The translations under genes were made by a program, and so were the position numbers. The notes below the pieces were generated by a model. The model was not told where the DNA came from. It saw only the letters and a program-made list of their open reading frames with translations, and searched no databases. From Myxococcales bacterium (GTDB lineage Bacteria > Myxococcota_A > UBA9042 > JABWCM01): a DNA stretch of 45,071 nucleotides. Positions 35,301-42,561 of the stretch are shown piece after piece (position 1 is the first letter of the stretch; every line of letters starts with the position of its first letter). Location of the stretch: NCBI GenBank assembly GCA_013360285.1, contig JABWCM010000013.1, positions 1 through 45,071 of the forward strand, read 5' to 3'.

Positions 35301-37805
35301 CGGGTATTGGATTTTGACGAAAATCACCCAACTGCCGTTGCTTCACTGGAACGACTGTTGGATCAGGAGGGCAGATTTGAGGAGCTGGTGGATCTGTGGC
35401 GTGCTCGGCTGGCGTCGGGGGTACAAGGTGAGCAACGGTTGGCTATTCAGCTTCGGCTTGCGGATATGTTGGCAGAACAGATCGGCGAATCCTCTCATGC
35501 AGTAGAAATCCTGAAGGATGTGATTTGGGAAACCCCCGGCAACGAAGATGCGCAGGAACGGCTTGAGCGAATTGCTACTCTGGAGCCATCTTGTCGGGTG
35601 GAAATCGTTGAAATGCTTGAGCCGATTTATCGTAGGCAGCAGCGTTGGAGAAACCTCGTACATCTCTTTGAGCTCAGGATTGAATCGGCTGAAACGCGTA
35701 GCGATCGCGCAAAATGGGCTATTTTTACTGCCGATGTGCTGGCCGCGCAACTGCGCGAGCCCGAGCGGGCGTTGGACTACTACCTTGCGGCGCTCGTCAA
35801 TGCGCCCGGCGAGACCCTATTTAGGATGGATACAATTGAGTCCACGGCCATCTCCCTTGACCGGTTAAACGATTTGGCTGACGCGCTTGACCGGGTTCTT
35901 GTGGACACGACCTACGGAGGGCGCCGAGCCGATCTTGCCGTACGGGCCGCCGTATTGTACCGGGAACGACTCAGCGATATTCGTCGAGCCGAGGAACTTC
36001 TCCGTGTGGCACTTGAAGTCGATCCGATGTACCCCCCGGCGCTTGATGCGTTGGAAAATCTGTACGAATCCACCGGACGACACGCAGATCTTGTAGAAGT
36101 CTGCGACCGGAAGCTTCGTTTGTCGTTAGGGCTCGACGAGAAAAAACGACTCCTATTTCGTTTAGGTGATGCAGCTAGGGTTTGTCGACAAGAACAGCGG
36201 GCAATCGATGCATTTCGTCAGATCTTAGCGATGGATCCGGCCGAAACAAAAGCGTTGAGACGCCTGGAGTCCATTTTTGAAAAAGCGGGCGACCTGGCGT
36301 CTTTGGCGGACATTTTGGAACGACAATCCACAACGGTTGCGTCCTGGACTCCGGATGTGATTTCTACAAAGATTAGATTAGCGAAGATCAAAGAAACCGA
36401 ATTACAGGATCCGCGAGCGGCTATTGAAGTATACGAGGAGATTCTCGACCACGATCCGGTACATGGCGAGTCGCTGGTTGCGCTCGAACGCCTATTTCGG
36501 CAGCTTGGGATGTGGGATCAACTACGAGAGGTGTTGGAACGGCAGCTCCAGACGGTGACCAATCCTATCAGCCGAACGACGTTGTACGTGCGTTTGGCAA
36601 AGTTGTACGAGCATGAGCTTGATGATCTGGACACGGCAGTTCGAATCTATGAAAGCCTGCTGGACAATGATCCCGACAACGTTGAAGCGTTAAATGAACT
36701 CGTTCGGTTGATGCACAAACATGGGCGGTGGGAAGATCTCGCAAGCCTATATGAGCAGAAACTTGCCCAGGCGACGAGTTTGTCGGACAAATCCGCTTTG
36801 TTGTTACGTTCCGCAGAAATTTACGACAAGTATTTGGATGATCCGGCCAAAGCCTTGGAATGTCTGCATCTTGTGCTCAAAGAAGATCCACAGAATCGAC
36901 TTGCTATGCAGCACATTGCAATGTTGCGTGAGCGTCATGGGGAGTGGCAGGAGGCGGTCCGCATCTTGGAGCATCTTCTGGAAACCACTCAGGAACCGAA
37001 GGCTAGATCGGGCATACTCGTTAAGTTAGGCGTCATCTTACTGGATCGCGCAAATGATACGCGGCAGTCGCAGCAGTACCTACTGCAAGCAGTTCGCCTT
37101 GACGCCGATGATCGGGATGCAAATGAGGCGTTGAGGCGGCTCTACATTGCACGAGAAAGTTGGGAGGCATTGTTGGAGATTCTTCAGCGGCAACTCCGCT
37201 GGGCGGGAGAAAGATCCGAAAAGGCAGCGAAATGTCGGGAGATTGCCTTGGTTTATCGAGATAAACTTCGTAACGATAGCCGATTTGTTCAATGGATTGA
37301 AGAGGCGCACGAGATCGATCCGAATGATGCCGCTACCGTAGAAGAACTCGTTAAGATAGCGGAGGAGGACGCGGACCAAGATCGGCTTGTTCCTCTGCTT
37401 CAATGGCTCGTTCAACATTACGAACGGCTCCGAAATTACGATGAGTTGCCTGCCGTTGCCCATCGCCTAGGTCAGGTGTACGAGGGGCTGGGAGACGACG
37501 TAAAGGCTTCAGAGTACTATCGTTTGGCGTATCGGCATGATGCAACTTATTTGCCAGGCCTTTTGTCGCTTGGCCGACTGTTGTTACGAACCGGAGAACT
37601 GGAGCAGGCACGAGGCGTATACCAGGCGATGCAGCTACAGCAAAACACTGCAGACACGGAAGTGAAGGTTGAAACGTTTTACAACTTAGGACTCATTTGC
37701 AGATTGCTTGACGATCCGAGGAGAGCCAAACAGTATTTTCAGCGTGTATTGCGGATCGACAAGGATCATGCGCCTACGTTAGCGGAATTGGAAGCTTTGG
37801 AGTGA
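26328..37805 (+). CDS. Giant tetratricopeptide-repeat protein (3825 residues)
   Basis: One uninterrupted frame of 11.5 kb encodes a soluble protein with no signal peptide or membrane segment, so it is expected in the cytoplasm. It consists almost entirely of helical repeat units of about 70-75 residues, each equal to two TPR/HAT-like hairpins. The recurring signature is x-x-W-x-x-L-x-x-x-L near the start of a unit (GDWTALLELL, QRWEELVDLLRRK, GRWEDLASLY, ESWEALLEIL), then a helix with A-x-I-x-E-x-x-L-x-D, then A-I-x-x-Y-x-x-V-L-x-x-D-P. I count roughly 45-50 W-x-x-L positions by eye. The extreme C-terminus has more canonical TPRs (ASEYYRLAYRHDATYLPGLL, AKQYFQRVLRIDKDHAPTL). No enzymatic domain was seen, and a scaffold role is the natural guess. 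The ATG at 26328 is preferred over the open frame back to 26256; the ribosome-binding site (GGTGG) is weak. Confidence 0.92.
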   Translation: MHKQPEATVKLLASLEFAPLDAAELTEQMKPLRTAGDWTALLELLGSVGALVRESQGISILWDKFADTLVEMASQESDLSLSAKILRKAATIRAEYLSEPLVAAELLRRAFERFPSTDTIDQLLDLIDRPAERETVGELLALRLSLVSDGPERAAALAALGHHCLDVGLPDDAERHFLLALEVDFGCAGALSGIERLDTFRSARKRRIMGLREAAQRARSDKERAASLVRLGDALSESGFHVLDEAALDELAQFYSEAFKLTPTADTMDKLAAVLTRRKNWGALRELYAGSIHATTEGTADDALRFRAHRGLGVLLSQHGEDGFVEAKTHLLSAMEIEPNDVDVLTALAVVFRGTEQWGELATTLDKLRSHTRSKQKEKELLEELADIRWRRLRDMEGSERIFRRLRSQDPRNLEALTFYEAYYRENKDWRRLYGTLAQKFAIVEDGERRVVAREMAELAQNEMASPEKAIEAWRRVVDLDPDDVEAGLALAEVLAETGKWHALLELHNLAVDAAERVGDTATMLRHLDALLHVYTDPLKLPMEEMAYHTRRRIADVAPDRMVILDALAGHYEERGLWRDLVAILERRLQFATSDNEKAALRKRIVDVWMKRLGNESAALPYLEATVAADPADLEAIRALRRVYRVRRDVARLSETYRAELDLVSGSDRKAVLAELATFAGQAGDVSAATRYWEEVLSIDPGDEKARQQLEDLYTAAQRWDLVIGLLRQRLKLPLSKRKRAEILERIGVISADFLQDVESAKLAFVEVTELSPYSVVARTRLKEIHEGHLAGAELESLYAEKGDWKGYIRLLEDTLRSESDEHLQIELNLEIARIYAERLDDSLRAMRHLDRVLELDPAHVAVARLLIPIAEEKQNYRKLASLLEVVATYSDDEQEVSGAVARLVELATRRRDTSVAMFWLCRQFELQAGQGRLGNIAALEEFGEKSNDYEMLANAYAGAVALLPKGSEESLVVTRNLARVLKEKLRRYDDAKIRYFAVLEVSPSDSEAMAALQDIFLALRDWDGLEDILWRRVAVTEDPGDTRDFLLKLGELYESVLMNPERAVDVFNRMRSIDPNDVDASEGLKRTFELEERWAELLEVLVGELESQQGVGQQATLLEMAEIHERKLGQRDKAIDAYSRILDLNPRNETAIEALVSMLDDSEWVASILTILEKPLRMIDDPERLSEWYARRIGIEEDEYTKWELTREYAHLLESRMFDADAAYPLFRNVASYYSYDLAAWSDAERTAIASGEADDWIGWVAAATGVGGDGRKLVTPLTDEPVRLELLRKQAQYLEEHARLADAILCYEEVLGATPSDPDVLNALQRLYSATSDWECVLLIGRKQAEMAADPLDRKSVFVRMGQVLDRRLGRSVDAIDYYSRALVLDGTDSELIGALDRLFTSEQRWEELVDLLRRKATLLTDPGQMIALYLRLADILANQIADDAAATDALTAVVRLDPSHVNALEQLETILHRRLASSPRLVNPGDVDLLRSRLVDGNQWERVILLDELRVALAETPESKASILIGISETYSNQLQDHQEAFGACVRAVRETPTENRGWSLLFDLAETLNYWDRASLILDEQLAQLDAVAAVPLRLLAAKVATERLADHGRAVEHLDAVRSVEPDNVNVLEQLDTALAASGINLELWAQIKGELVRFREGDDRLATVLDMGRLYLQVGNSMSARAAFEVILDVASAEHPIRAQAVLELIGVYEDQGEWALCVGALETAASRTDSTAQRTEWLVRAADLLERQLNQPEKALEVLTQLRESGGGSDDISEGIERILEARGDWTNLLAHFQHEHERRGPELRRSLRAGMVAEERLLNWGQAAVWYEIALSLDSAHPDVIRAVERLMQCPDAEIGFHASELLVLAFELHDDVRGLVDTYAEQITRFPAKIDVRRRHLDIAELLEVRLDDPSGAWGRLGEAWKLAPEDEGVWSELIRLADIAGCWDQLTDLVITGCSTEQNPVVNTAILWRLVKVFREVKPNPDAAAEALQMLLRQKLDPHEKREVIDELEQVYAEIEAWSSLVDILRQKAGLAIDGFHQIAIKYQIAAILQANLGAFDEALTLYEEILAVEPTEVDALICMESIYRRRHAWADVAAILRRQLTHEREPEKQTAIVERLLEVVGTQLYEVSEALDLSKQLLDTNPTNEVATLVLMQLQDIAAGPRLWNLLILAFDARGDWNQLAIVLERATAEGKDSPDYIEWLLKLVDIYENVLKLPEVAYQTGKRYVTAQLTMPAVVLLRRLAEPAGQWRDLAVFLEQLAETESSGLRTAILKEVAEIRERVLDDPEGAAALYERLLPEDAQVQLAAEALERLYRRLGRFEELGELFEHLAVTSADDSTRLLLYLKAANIWDETVSMPHRAEAMLLQVLARRPNELEALQRLERVYLRTQEFEKLTALYSRWPVDSETAERQAELLFKQAFLLANELHRPDMAITRLKAALEQVPNYPAAVRFLETMLETLPFEQQIDGVSARLVVADILSNTYDDSTDWERQLAVCEARLAAPMEPQQRVEVLLRLAKLLRTWADDTESAFLRLAEALLLAPEREDVRALTAGVAEGAGLLTDLRDLYLEVAAAEPAYAAAYTLWAAELVEDQLGNEDGARSLYERVLQLDSGNESALNALERYYSVRGNVRGVIDILHQRLASGHVENRFAQLIRLGQLQEEVGLTADAIESYRASLDLEPRQPAVIEQLETIYLRREDWVPYVQMLQLKIEWLTEAGARVDVLSRMAQVFEKNLSQPEEAARCLQAIFSENPGNLYAISGLERLYPQIAAWEPLLGILNHKRGMLANPKDRVAVDFQVAQIHHLHLGDIDKALDYYRLVLARDDHHQGTIAALETLLENDAFRFSVSLILEGVFEQIGEWRKLAHLHRAQLPYLNDVGEKMDLYLRAASIQEERLYDPDEAISVLASALRDGLVPAVIRDRMIDIAERHDRWDSLVFSVGTLVDDVADADTSKEINLWLAQINENKLHDVDAAIERYRRVLDFDENHPTAVASLERLLDQEGRFEELVDLWRARLASGVQGEQRLAIQLRLADMLAEQIGESSHAVEILKDVIWETPGNEDAQERLERIATLEPSCRVEIVEMLEPIYRRQQRWRNLVHLFELRIESAETRSDRAKWAIFTADVLAAQLREPERALDYYLAALVNAPGETLFRMDTIESTAISLDRLNDLADALDRVLVDTTYGGRRADLAVRAAVLYRERLSDIRRAEELLRVALEVDPMYPPALDALENLYESTGRHADLVEVCDRKLRLSLGLDEKKRLLFRLGDAARVCRQEQRAIDAFRQILAMDPAETKALRRLESIFEKAGDLASLADILERQSTTVASWTPDVISTKIRLAKIKETELQDPRAAIEVYEEILDHDPVHGESLVALERLFRQLGMWDQLREVLERQLQTVTNPISRTTLYVRLAKLYEHELDDLDTAVRIYESLLDNDPDNVEALNELVRLMHKHGRWEDLASLYEQKLAQATSLSDKSALLLRSAEIYDKYLDDPAKALECLHLVLKEDPQNRLAMQHIAMLRERHGEWQEAVRILEHLLETTQEPKARSGILVKLGVILLDRANDTRQSQQYLLQAVRLDADDRDANEALRRLYIARESWEALLEILQRQLRWAGERSEKAAKCREIALVYRDKLRNDSRFVQWIEEAHEIDPNDAATVEELVKIAEEDADQDRLVPLLQWLVQHYERLRNYDELPAVAHRLGQVYEGLGDDVKASEYYRLAYRHDATYLPGLLSLGRLLLRTGELEQARGVYQAMQLQQNTADTEVKVETFYNLGLICRLLDDPRRAKQYFQRVLRIDKDHAPTLAELEALE

Positions 37806-37859
37806 TTCGTGTGTTCACGGTGCAGGGGCTGTCTTTCCAGCAGATGTGGGAGTGCACGA

Positions 37860-38558
37860 ATGGAACTCCAAAATTCCTTACTGAGGCGACAATTCCTGAA
37901 AAATGCGATTGCAGGGACCGTAATCGCGGGATTTGGCGGAGGTTTGTACGTAATCGCGTCGGACAGCGAGACCCGTGCTGCACGCGCACAGCGATTACCC
38001 GATGGCCGTCCTCGATTGCCGCCCGGCCAGAGGGTTATTTCCGCGTTGAAGCCGATGGGAGGGGAACAGGGAGATCCCCGACCTTCAGCATTTTCTTTGA
38101 AAGTGTACGGGGAGGTAGAGAACCCAATTGTTCTTACGTTTTCCGAACTGGTCTCTGCTGAGTCCGTCACGCAGAGGAGTGATGTGCACTGTGTGACTGG
38201 ATGGTCTCTCCTGGATGCACAATGGAGAGGTGTTCAGCTTAGGACGTTATTGACACGTGCTGGACTGAAAAGTGAGGCGCGGCATGTCATTCTTGAGGCA
38301 GCACACGGGTATACAGCAAACATAAGACTTGTTGATGCGATGTCTTTTGACTCGCTGATCGCATGGGAACACGATGATAAGGCGTTGGGAAAGTCGCATG
38401 GTGCACCGGTTCGTGCGGTCATACCGCGGTTGTATTTTTGGAAAAGCGCAAAGTGGATTACGGGCATCCGTGTGACACACAGAGACGAACCAGGGTATTG
38501 GGAAGTGCGTGGTTACAACAACCGCGCAGATCCGTGGAAAGAGGAACGGTATGCCTGA
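37860..38558 (+). CDS. Tat-exported sulfite-oxidase-like molybdopterin oxidoreductase (YuiH-type)
   Basis: This 232-residue protein contains a single oxidoreductase molybdopterin-binding domain. A twin-arginine signal, LLRRQFLKNAIAGTVIAGF, opens it, so it is folded with cofactor and exported to the periplasm. SDVHCVTGWSLLDAQWRGV contains the Mo-ligating Cys, about 111. VRAVIPRLYFWKSAKWITGI and PGYWEVRGYNN follow, as in the YuiH-like group of sulfite-oxidase relatives. Length and layout suggest a reductase or dehydrogenase without a dimerisation domain or its own haem. ATG 37860 was chosen for the Tat signal, with GGGAG upstream; the frame is open to a GTG at 37809. It overlaps the next gene by 8 bp, which probably encodes its electron partner. 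It starts 54 bp after the TPR gene. Confidence 0.9.
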   Translation: MELQNSLLRRQFLKNAIAGTVIAGFGGGLYVIASDSETRAARAQRLPDGRPRLPPGQRVISALKPMGGEQGDPRPSAFSLKVYGEVENPIVLTFSELVSAESVTQRSDVHCVTGWSLLDAQWRGVQLRTLLTRAGLKSEARHVILEAAHGYTANIRLVDAMSFDSLIAWEHDDKALGKSHGAPVRAVIPRLYFWKSAKWITGIRVTHRDEPGYWEVRGYNNRADPWKEERYA

Positions 38559-39159
38559 CGAAACCCGGGCACCGACGGGTGCAGGTGAGACGCGGCGAGT
38601 CCCGTGGCGACGATGGATACGTTTGTTCCATCGTGACGCAGGTTATCTCCTAGTCGGGTTAACGATTATTTATGCGGTATCTGGTCTTGCGGTTAACCAT
38701 ATTGAAGACTGGGATCCTAACTTTGCACGAAAAAAAAGCGAGCATCAGTTGAATGGTCCGATTGCCGGCGAACCAGAGGAGGTGGCTCGTGTGGTACTTG
38801 AACATTTGGCTATCAACGATGTTTCTGCTGAGGCAGTGCAGACGGCGTCGGACCGCGTGGACATATACCTGCTTGATGGCAATTTAAGCGTTAACACAGC
38901 ATCCGGCCATGTCGTGGCGGAAAGGCAAGAAGAGCGTACACTGATTCGCATTGCCAATTGGTTGCATTTGAACCGCGGAAAGAAAGCGTGGACCATCATC
39001 GCCGATATTTACGCCATAGGACTGCTGCTGTTGGCGTTTTCCGGTTTGGGGATGCTGCCAGGTCGTAAAGGGTTGTTAGGGCGGGGTGGAGTGTTGGTGC
39101 TGCTCGGCGCTGCCGTTCCAGTGTTGTACGTTGTATTTTCGGGCGGTCCAAGCAATTAA
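38551..39159 (+). CDS. PepSY-associated TM-helix membrane protein, probable haem b partner of the molybdoenzyme
   Basis: This 202-residue protein has an N-terminal membrane span (GYLLVGLTIIYAVSGLAVNH), a periplasmic segment with a PepSY-like fold, and two C-terminal spans (ADIYAIGLLLLAFSGLGML and VLVLLGAAVPVLYVVF). His27, His50 and His139 flank the spans and could ligate haem, as in PepSY-TM and ferric-reductase-like proteins. The ATG lies behind GAGGAA and overlaps the end of the molybdoenzyme gene by 8 bp. This resembles the MsrP-MsrQ arrangement, in which a membrane haem protein feeds electrons from the quinone pool to a periplasmic molybdoenzyme, but this protein is not MsrQ by sequence. 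Haem binding is inferred. Confidence 0.78.
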   Translation: MPDETRAPTGAGETRRVPWRRWIRLFHRDAGYLLVGLTIIYAVSGLAVNHIEDWDPNFARKKSEHQLNGPIAGEPEEVARVVLEHLAINDVSAEAVQTASDRVDIYLLDGNLSVNTASGHVVAERQEERTLIRIANWLHLNRGKKAWTIIADIYAIGLLLLAFSGLGMLPGRKGLLGRGGVLVLLGAAVPVLYVVFSGGPSN

Positions 39160-39169
39160 GAAAACTTCA

Positions 39170-39338
39170 CGTAGGTGGCTGGTGTTTTTTAGGGGTTTTC
39201 ATGATCCCGTCGAATTTGAGCCGGATCGTCCGGAGAAATCCTGAGTCATATCGGGAATATGGCGCAGGGATTTTTACGGACGAGACGGCCAAAGGCGGCC
39301 ATGACAAAAATTTCATCTAAAAACACCAGCCATCTAGC
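39170..39338. repeat. Palindromic element, family 1 copy A
   Basis: This element is about 168 bp. The left arm GTAGGTGGCTGGTGTTTTTT (from 39171) pairs with the right arm AAAAACACCAGCCATCTAG (39319-39337). Inside, TCGTCCGGAGAAATCC pairs with GGATTTTTACGGACGA. The apex is the shared core GAGTCATATCGGGAATATGG (core region 39243-39268), which can form a CATAT/ATATG tip. It begins 10 bp after the PepSY-protein stop and could also act as its terminator. The following 130 bp (39339-39469) hold nothing recognisable. Confidence 0.85.
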
Positions 39339-39469
39339 CACGTTCCAACCCAATGGGTTCGTCGCGACCGCATCGGCACACTTTGACGGTGTCGTTGCAA
39401 CCATGATGAGAAATTCGCGTTAACTTAGCTCCCGAAGACTGATCGTTGTAACTTCCTGACAACTGTGCC

Positions 39470-39639
39470 CGGATTTCTCACGAGCTTTCGGGCGGGAGCG
39501 TCGGGACGCCAACAGATTCCGGCATGGTGGGCGTTTTTGTCCGAAAGCGTGGCGGCGCCATGTTGAGGACAAAGAGGCCTACTATGCCCCAAGTTGTGCG
39601 CGGATCGGCGCCCGTAGTCTCAAGTTCGTGAGAAATCCG
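39470..39639. repeat. Palindromic element, family 2 copy G
   Basis: This 170-bp element is bounded by CGGATTTCTCACGAGCTT (39470-39487) and its inverse at 39622-39639, with 17 of 18 positions complementary. The arms continue as an imperfect stem (CGGCATGGTG against TACTATGCC) towards an apex with GTCC...GGAC around GGCGGCGCC. Its right end lies 16 bp before the cardiolipin synthase ATG, so it sits in that gene's promoter or leader. A half-copy in the other orientation is at 43843-43943. Confidence 0.8.
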
Positions 39640-39655
39640 ATTCAGGCTGAAGCAC

Positions 39656-41113
39656 ATGGCAATCGTCCAGTGGCTAGAGGAAGTAGCTCCGAGCGTTGTG
39701 TTTGTAGTCACAGCGGTCGTTGTGCTGTTTGCGACTGGTCACGTTATCTTAAATAAGCGTGACCCGCGGTCTGCGGTGGGATGGGTAGGTATTATTCTGG
39801 TATCACCCGGCCTTGGTGCGATTCTATATACGTTGTTTGGGATCAATCGAATTCGTCGGAGAGCACACGTACTCCGGCGTCCGGGTCGAACTGAAGAACC
39901 GCTGCCGGGTTGCTCCGCAACGGAGAATCAACTGGTATCCGCACTTGGGCCTTCCGGGCAACATTTAGCCGCTTTGGGCAAATTAACTGATAAAACTGTT
40001 TGTCGCTGGCCACTAGTGGCGGGAAATCTAGTTGAACCGCTGCAAAACGGTGACGAAGCGTATCCTGCCATGCTGAGTGCCATAACCAACGCAACACGTT
40101 CTGTGGCGCTTAGCACCTACATTTTTGATTTGGATAGTGCGGGCATCCGGTTTGCGAACGCGCTTGTCGATGCACAACGACGGGGTGTTGTTGTTCGGAT
40201 TTTGATTGACGCTGTCGGAGCACGTTATTCTTTTCCGACAATGGTTGCATATTTAAGGCGGTGTGGCATTCCAGTGGCTCGTTTTACGCCAACTTGGTTC
40301 CCCGGGCGCCTCGCCTATACCAATCTGCGGAATCACCGCAAAATCCTCGTTTGCGATGGCACGGTTGGTTTTGTCGGCGGAATGAACATTCGGGTGGGGC
40401 ATTGTTTACATGACCACCCATCGCATCCTGTTGCGGACATCCACTTCCAGTGTGAGGGGCCCGTGGTCGCGCATTTGATGGATGCATTTACCGACGATTG
40501 GTTTTTTTCTACACGTGAAGTGCTCAAAGGTGATGCGTGGTTTCCACCGCTGTCTCCACGCGGAACGGTCATTGCTCGTGGCGTACCAGATGGTCCGGAT
40601 GGAGATTTTGAGAAAATTCGTATGACTCTACTCGGGGGATTGGCAACCGCAAAACGTTCCGTAGCAATCTTGTGCCCGTATTTTCTGCCGGATCAGGGCC
40701 TTATTGCGGCAATAATTGTGGCGGTAATGCGGGGGGTCTCAGTAAAAATAGTTGTTCCAGGGCACAACAATCTCCTGCTGGTGCAGTGGGCAGGTGTGGA
40801 TACCCTGATGCAATTGATCGAAGCCGGGTGCGAGGTCCGGTACTCGCCGCCGCCATTTTGCCACTCAAAACTCGTGGTGATTGATGAGATGTGGAGTTTT
40901 ATCGGTTCGTCGAATATCGACCCGAGAAGTCTGCGGTTGAACTTTGAACTGAACGTTGAATGTTACGATTTGGAACTTGGTATTAAGTTAATGGACTATT
41001 TCGAGGAGATGTTTCGCCGTTCGGAACCGGTGAAAGTGGAAAGTCTACGTCAAAGAAGCCTCACAATACGTCTGCGCGACGGATTTGCGCGGCTTCTATC
41101 ACCGTATCTGTAG
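39656..41113 (+). CDS. cls: Cardiolipin synthase (phospholipase D superfamily)
   Basis: This 485-residue membrane enzyme condenses two phosphatidylglycerol molecules (or a related pair) to cardiolipin plus glycerol. Two N-terminal membrane spans (VVFVVTAVVVLFATGHVIL and VGWVGIILVSPGLGAILYTL) precede two HKD motifs: NHRKILVCDGTVGFVGG (His227, Lys229, Asp234) and CHSKLVVIDEMWSFIGSSN (His403, Lys405, Asp410). Length and layout match bacterial ClsA-type enzymes. The ribosome-binding site is weak. Palindromic element G ends 16 bp before the ATG and may influence expression. There is a gene-free stretch of 153 bp before the next start. Confidence 0.94.
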   Translation: MAIVQWLEEVAPSVVFVVTAVVVLFATGHVILNKRDPRSAVGWVGIILVSPGLGAILYTLFGINRIRRRAHVLRRPGRTEEPLPGCSATENQLVSALGPSGQHLAALGKLTDKTVCRWPLVAGNLVEPLQNGDEAYPAMLSAITNATRSVALSTYIFDLDSAGIRFANALVDAQRRGVVVRILIDAVGARYSFPTMVAYLRRCGIPVARFTPTWFPGRLAYTNLRNHRKILVCDGTVGFVGGMNIRVGHCLHDHPSHPVADIHFQCEGPVVAHLMDAFTDDWFFSTREVLKGDAWFPPLSPRGTVIARGVPDGPDGDFEKIRMTLLGGLATAKRSVAILCPYFLPDQGLIAAIIVAVMRGVSVKIVVPGHNNLLLVQWAGVDTLMQLIEAGCEVRYSPPPFCHSKLVVIDEMWSFIGSSNIDPRSLRLNFELNVECYDLELGIKLMDYFEEMFRRSEPVKVESLRQRSLTIRLRDGFARLLSPYL

Positions 41114-41233
41114 ATGTCATTTAACATCGATATTGTCTAATTTTGCGAGTGAATTTACAAAGAAAGAAAGCCGCGATGCGAAGCGAGGGAACGATCAAAC
41201 GGAGCCGGACAAGGAAATGGCCATACAAAAGTG

Positions 41234-41239
41234 TATAAT
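41234..41239 (+). promoter_or_regulatory. Probable sigma70 -10 box (TATAAT) for the beta-propeller lipoprotein gene
   Basis: A perfect TATAAT, preceded by GTG, lies 28 bp before the ATG and 13 bp before the GGAGGTG ribosome-binding site. No good -35 hexamer is found at 16-18 bp; the nearest, CGGACA, is too far upstream. Transcription would start about 41246, giving a very short leader. Confidence 0.5.
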
Positions 41240-41266
41240 GGGCGGGATATCTGGAGGTGTCTTGCG

Positions 41267-42523
41267 ATGTATAACCCCGCATTACGTTTTTTTTGCCCGC
41301 CGAGTCGTTGGCCCGTGGCGCGGCGGCTTCTTGTTTGTGCCACCGCAATGGGAGTTGTGGCGCAGTTCGTGTGCTGTGATACGCATCCGTCAACGAATGA
41401 TATTGACAACGTTGAACAGGTCGAAACATGTTGCGACGGTGGTCAGTTGGATGCCGTAGAAAAAGTCGTGGACGTGGTCACGAACAATGCGGATGCAACT
41501 CCAATTGAGTTCGCGGACGTGGTTATCGACAGGGCGGACGCGATTCCAATTGAATTTTTGCCGACGAATAAGAAGGTTCCTGTTGTTGGCGATACTTGTT
41601 GTTTGTCGGTCACAAAAGGAGGCCTTTTGTGGGCAGCGGACGGAGATATCTATGAGTATTCGTGGGTTACGGGTGTGACTCGACTGTATATTGACGATCC
41701 CGGTGAACAAACCGAACCGGTGAGCGATGGAGATTGGCTAGCTTGGACCGACTTGAGATCCGGCGATCGTGATGTCTGGGTGCGTCATGTGCCAACGGGT
41801 ATGACGCGGGTTTTTGCGGGAGGTCCCGGTGACCAGCATAGTCCCGATTTATCACAGGGTTGGCTGACATGGGTGGGCAGCGATGACCCACCGTTTGGCC
41901 CAGAACAAGCAGAAATTTGGGTCTCAAAACTTGGCGATGATTCAATCAAAATTCGGCTAACGGCCGATGACGCCGAGCAACAATTGCCTCAAATTAGCGG
42001 TGACCGAGTTGTCTTCGCCGATTTTTCTAATGATCCTGACAAAAAATACATTGATGGCGTGTTGCCGGAAGAAAATAACGGCGATATCCGAGGTATCATC
42101 GTCTCCACACGATCCGCGTTCGATGTGATAGTGGACCCCGCGAAGCAAATACGCCCTGCCATTGATGGCGACCTGGTGTCCTGGCTTGACTGGCGAGGAA
42201 TCACTCCAGAACCGAAGTTTGTTTCGCTCAATGTTGTAATAAAGAACCTGGTTACCGGCGAAGAAAAAATGTTAGCAAAAACGAGCTGGCCCAGTCCGAG
42301 TTGGTGGATTCGACCTGCCATAAGCGGCCAACGTGTTGCCTGGGTCGGCTCTGTGGACGGCGATGGAGCCTTGTGGCTGCGTGTTGCAGATTCCAGAGGC
42401 CCTATAGTCGACGTCGCACAGGTTGGTTGGCCAATGGGTGGCATCGTGTTGGTTTCGGATCACGTCGGGTGGCTTTCGGATGGAAACCTGACTATTTCGG
42501 CAATTGAGATGCAAAAACAATAA
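41267..42523 (+). CDS. Beta-propeller (TolB/WD40-like) lipoprotein
   Basis: This 418-residue protein has a hydrophobic signal (LLVCATAMGVVAQFVCC) with a lipobox-like end, Cys about 36-37. An acidic spacer follows and contains a small internal duplication (DATPIEF then DAIPIEF). The rest is a propeller built from blades with the rhythm VSDGDWLAWTDLRSGDRDVW, LSQGWLTWVGSDD, ISGDRVVFADFSND, IDGDLVSWLDWRG and ISGQRVAWVGSVDGDGALW. Such TolB-type blades usually mediate protein or glycan contact; no catalytic motif is visible. ATG 41267 follows GGAGGTG with a 7-nt spacer, which decides the start over the open upstream frame. Its function is unknown. Confidence 0.83.
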   Translation: MYNPALRFFCPPSRWPVARRLLVCATAMGVVAQFVCCDTHPSTNDIDNVEQVETCCDGGQLDAVEKVVDVVTNNADATPIEFADVVIDRADAIPIEFLPTNKKVPVVGDTCCLSVTKGGLLWAADGDIYEYSWVTGVTRLYIDDPGEQTEPVSDGDWLAWTDLRSGDRDVWVRHVPTGMTRVFAGGPGDQHSPDLSQGWLTWVGSDDPPFGPEQAEIWVSKLGDDSIKIRLTADDAEQQLPQISGDRVVFADFSNDPDKKYIDGVLPEENNGDIRGIIVSTRSAFDVIVDPAKQIRPAIDGDLVSWLDWRGITPEPKFVSLNVVIKNLVTGEEKMLAKTSWPSPSWWIRPAISGQRVAWVGSVDGDGALWLRVADSRGPIVDVAQVGWPMGGIVLVSDHVGWLSDGNLTISAIEMQKQ

Positions 42524-42561
42524 CCAAAACAAACGTTGTTGAGGCCCATCCACGGGTGCGA

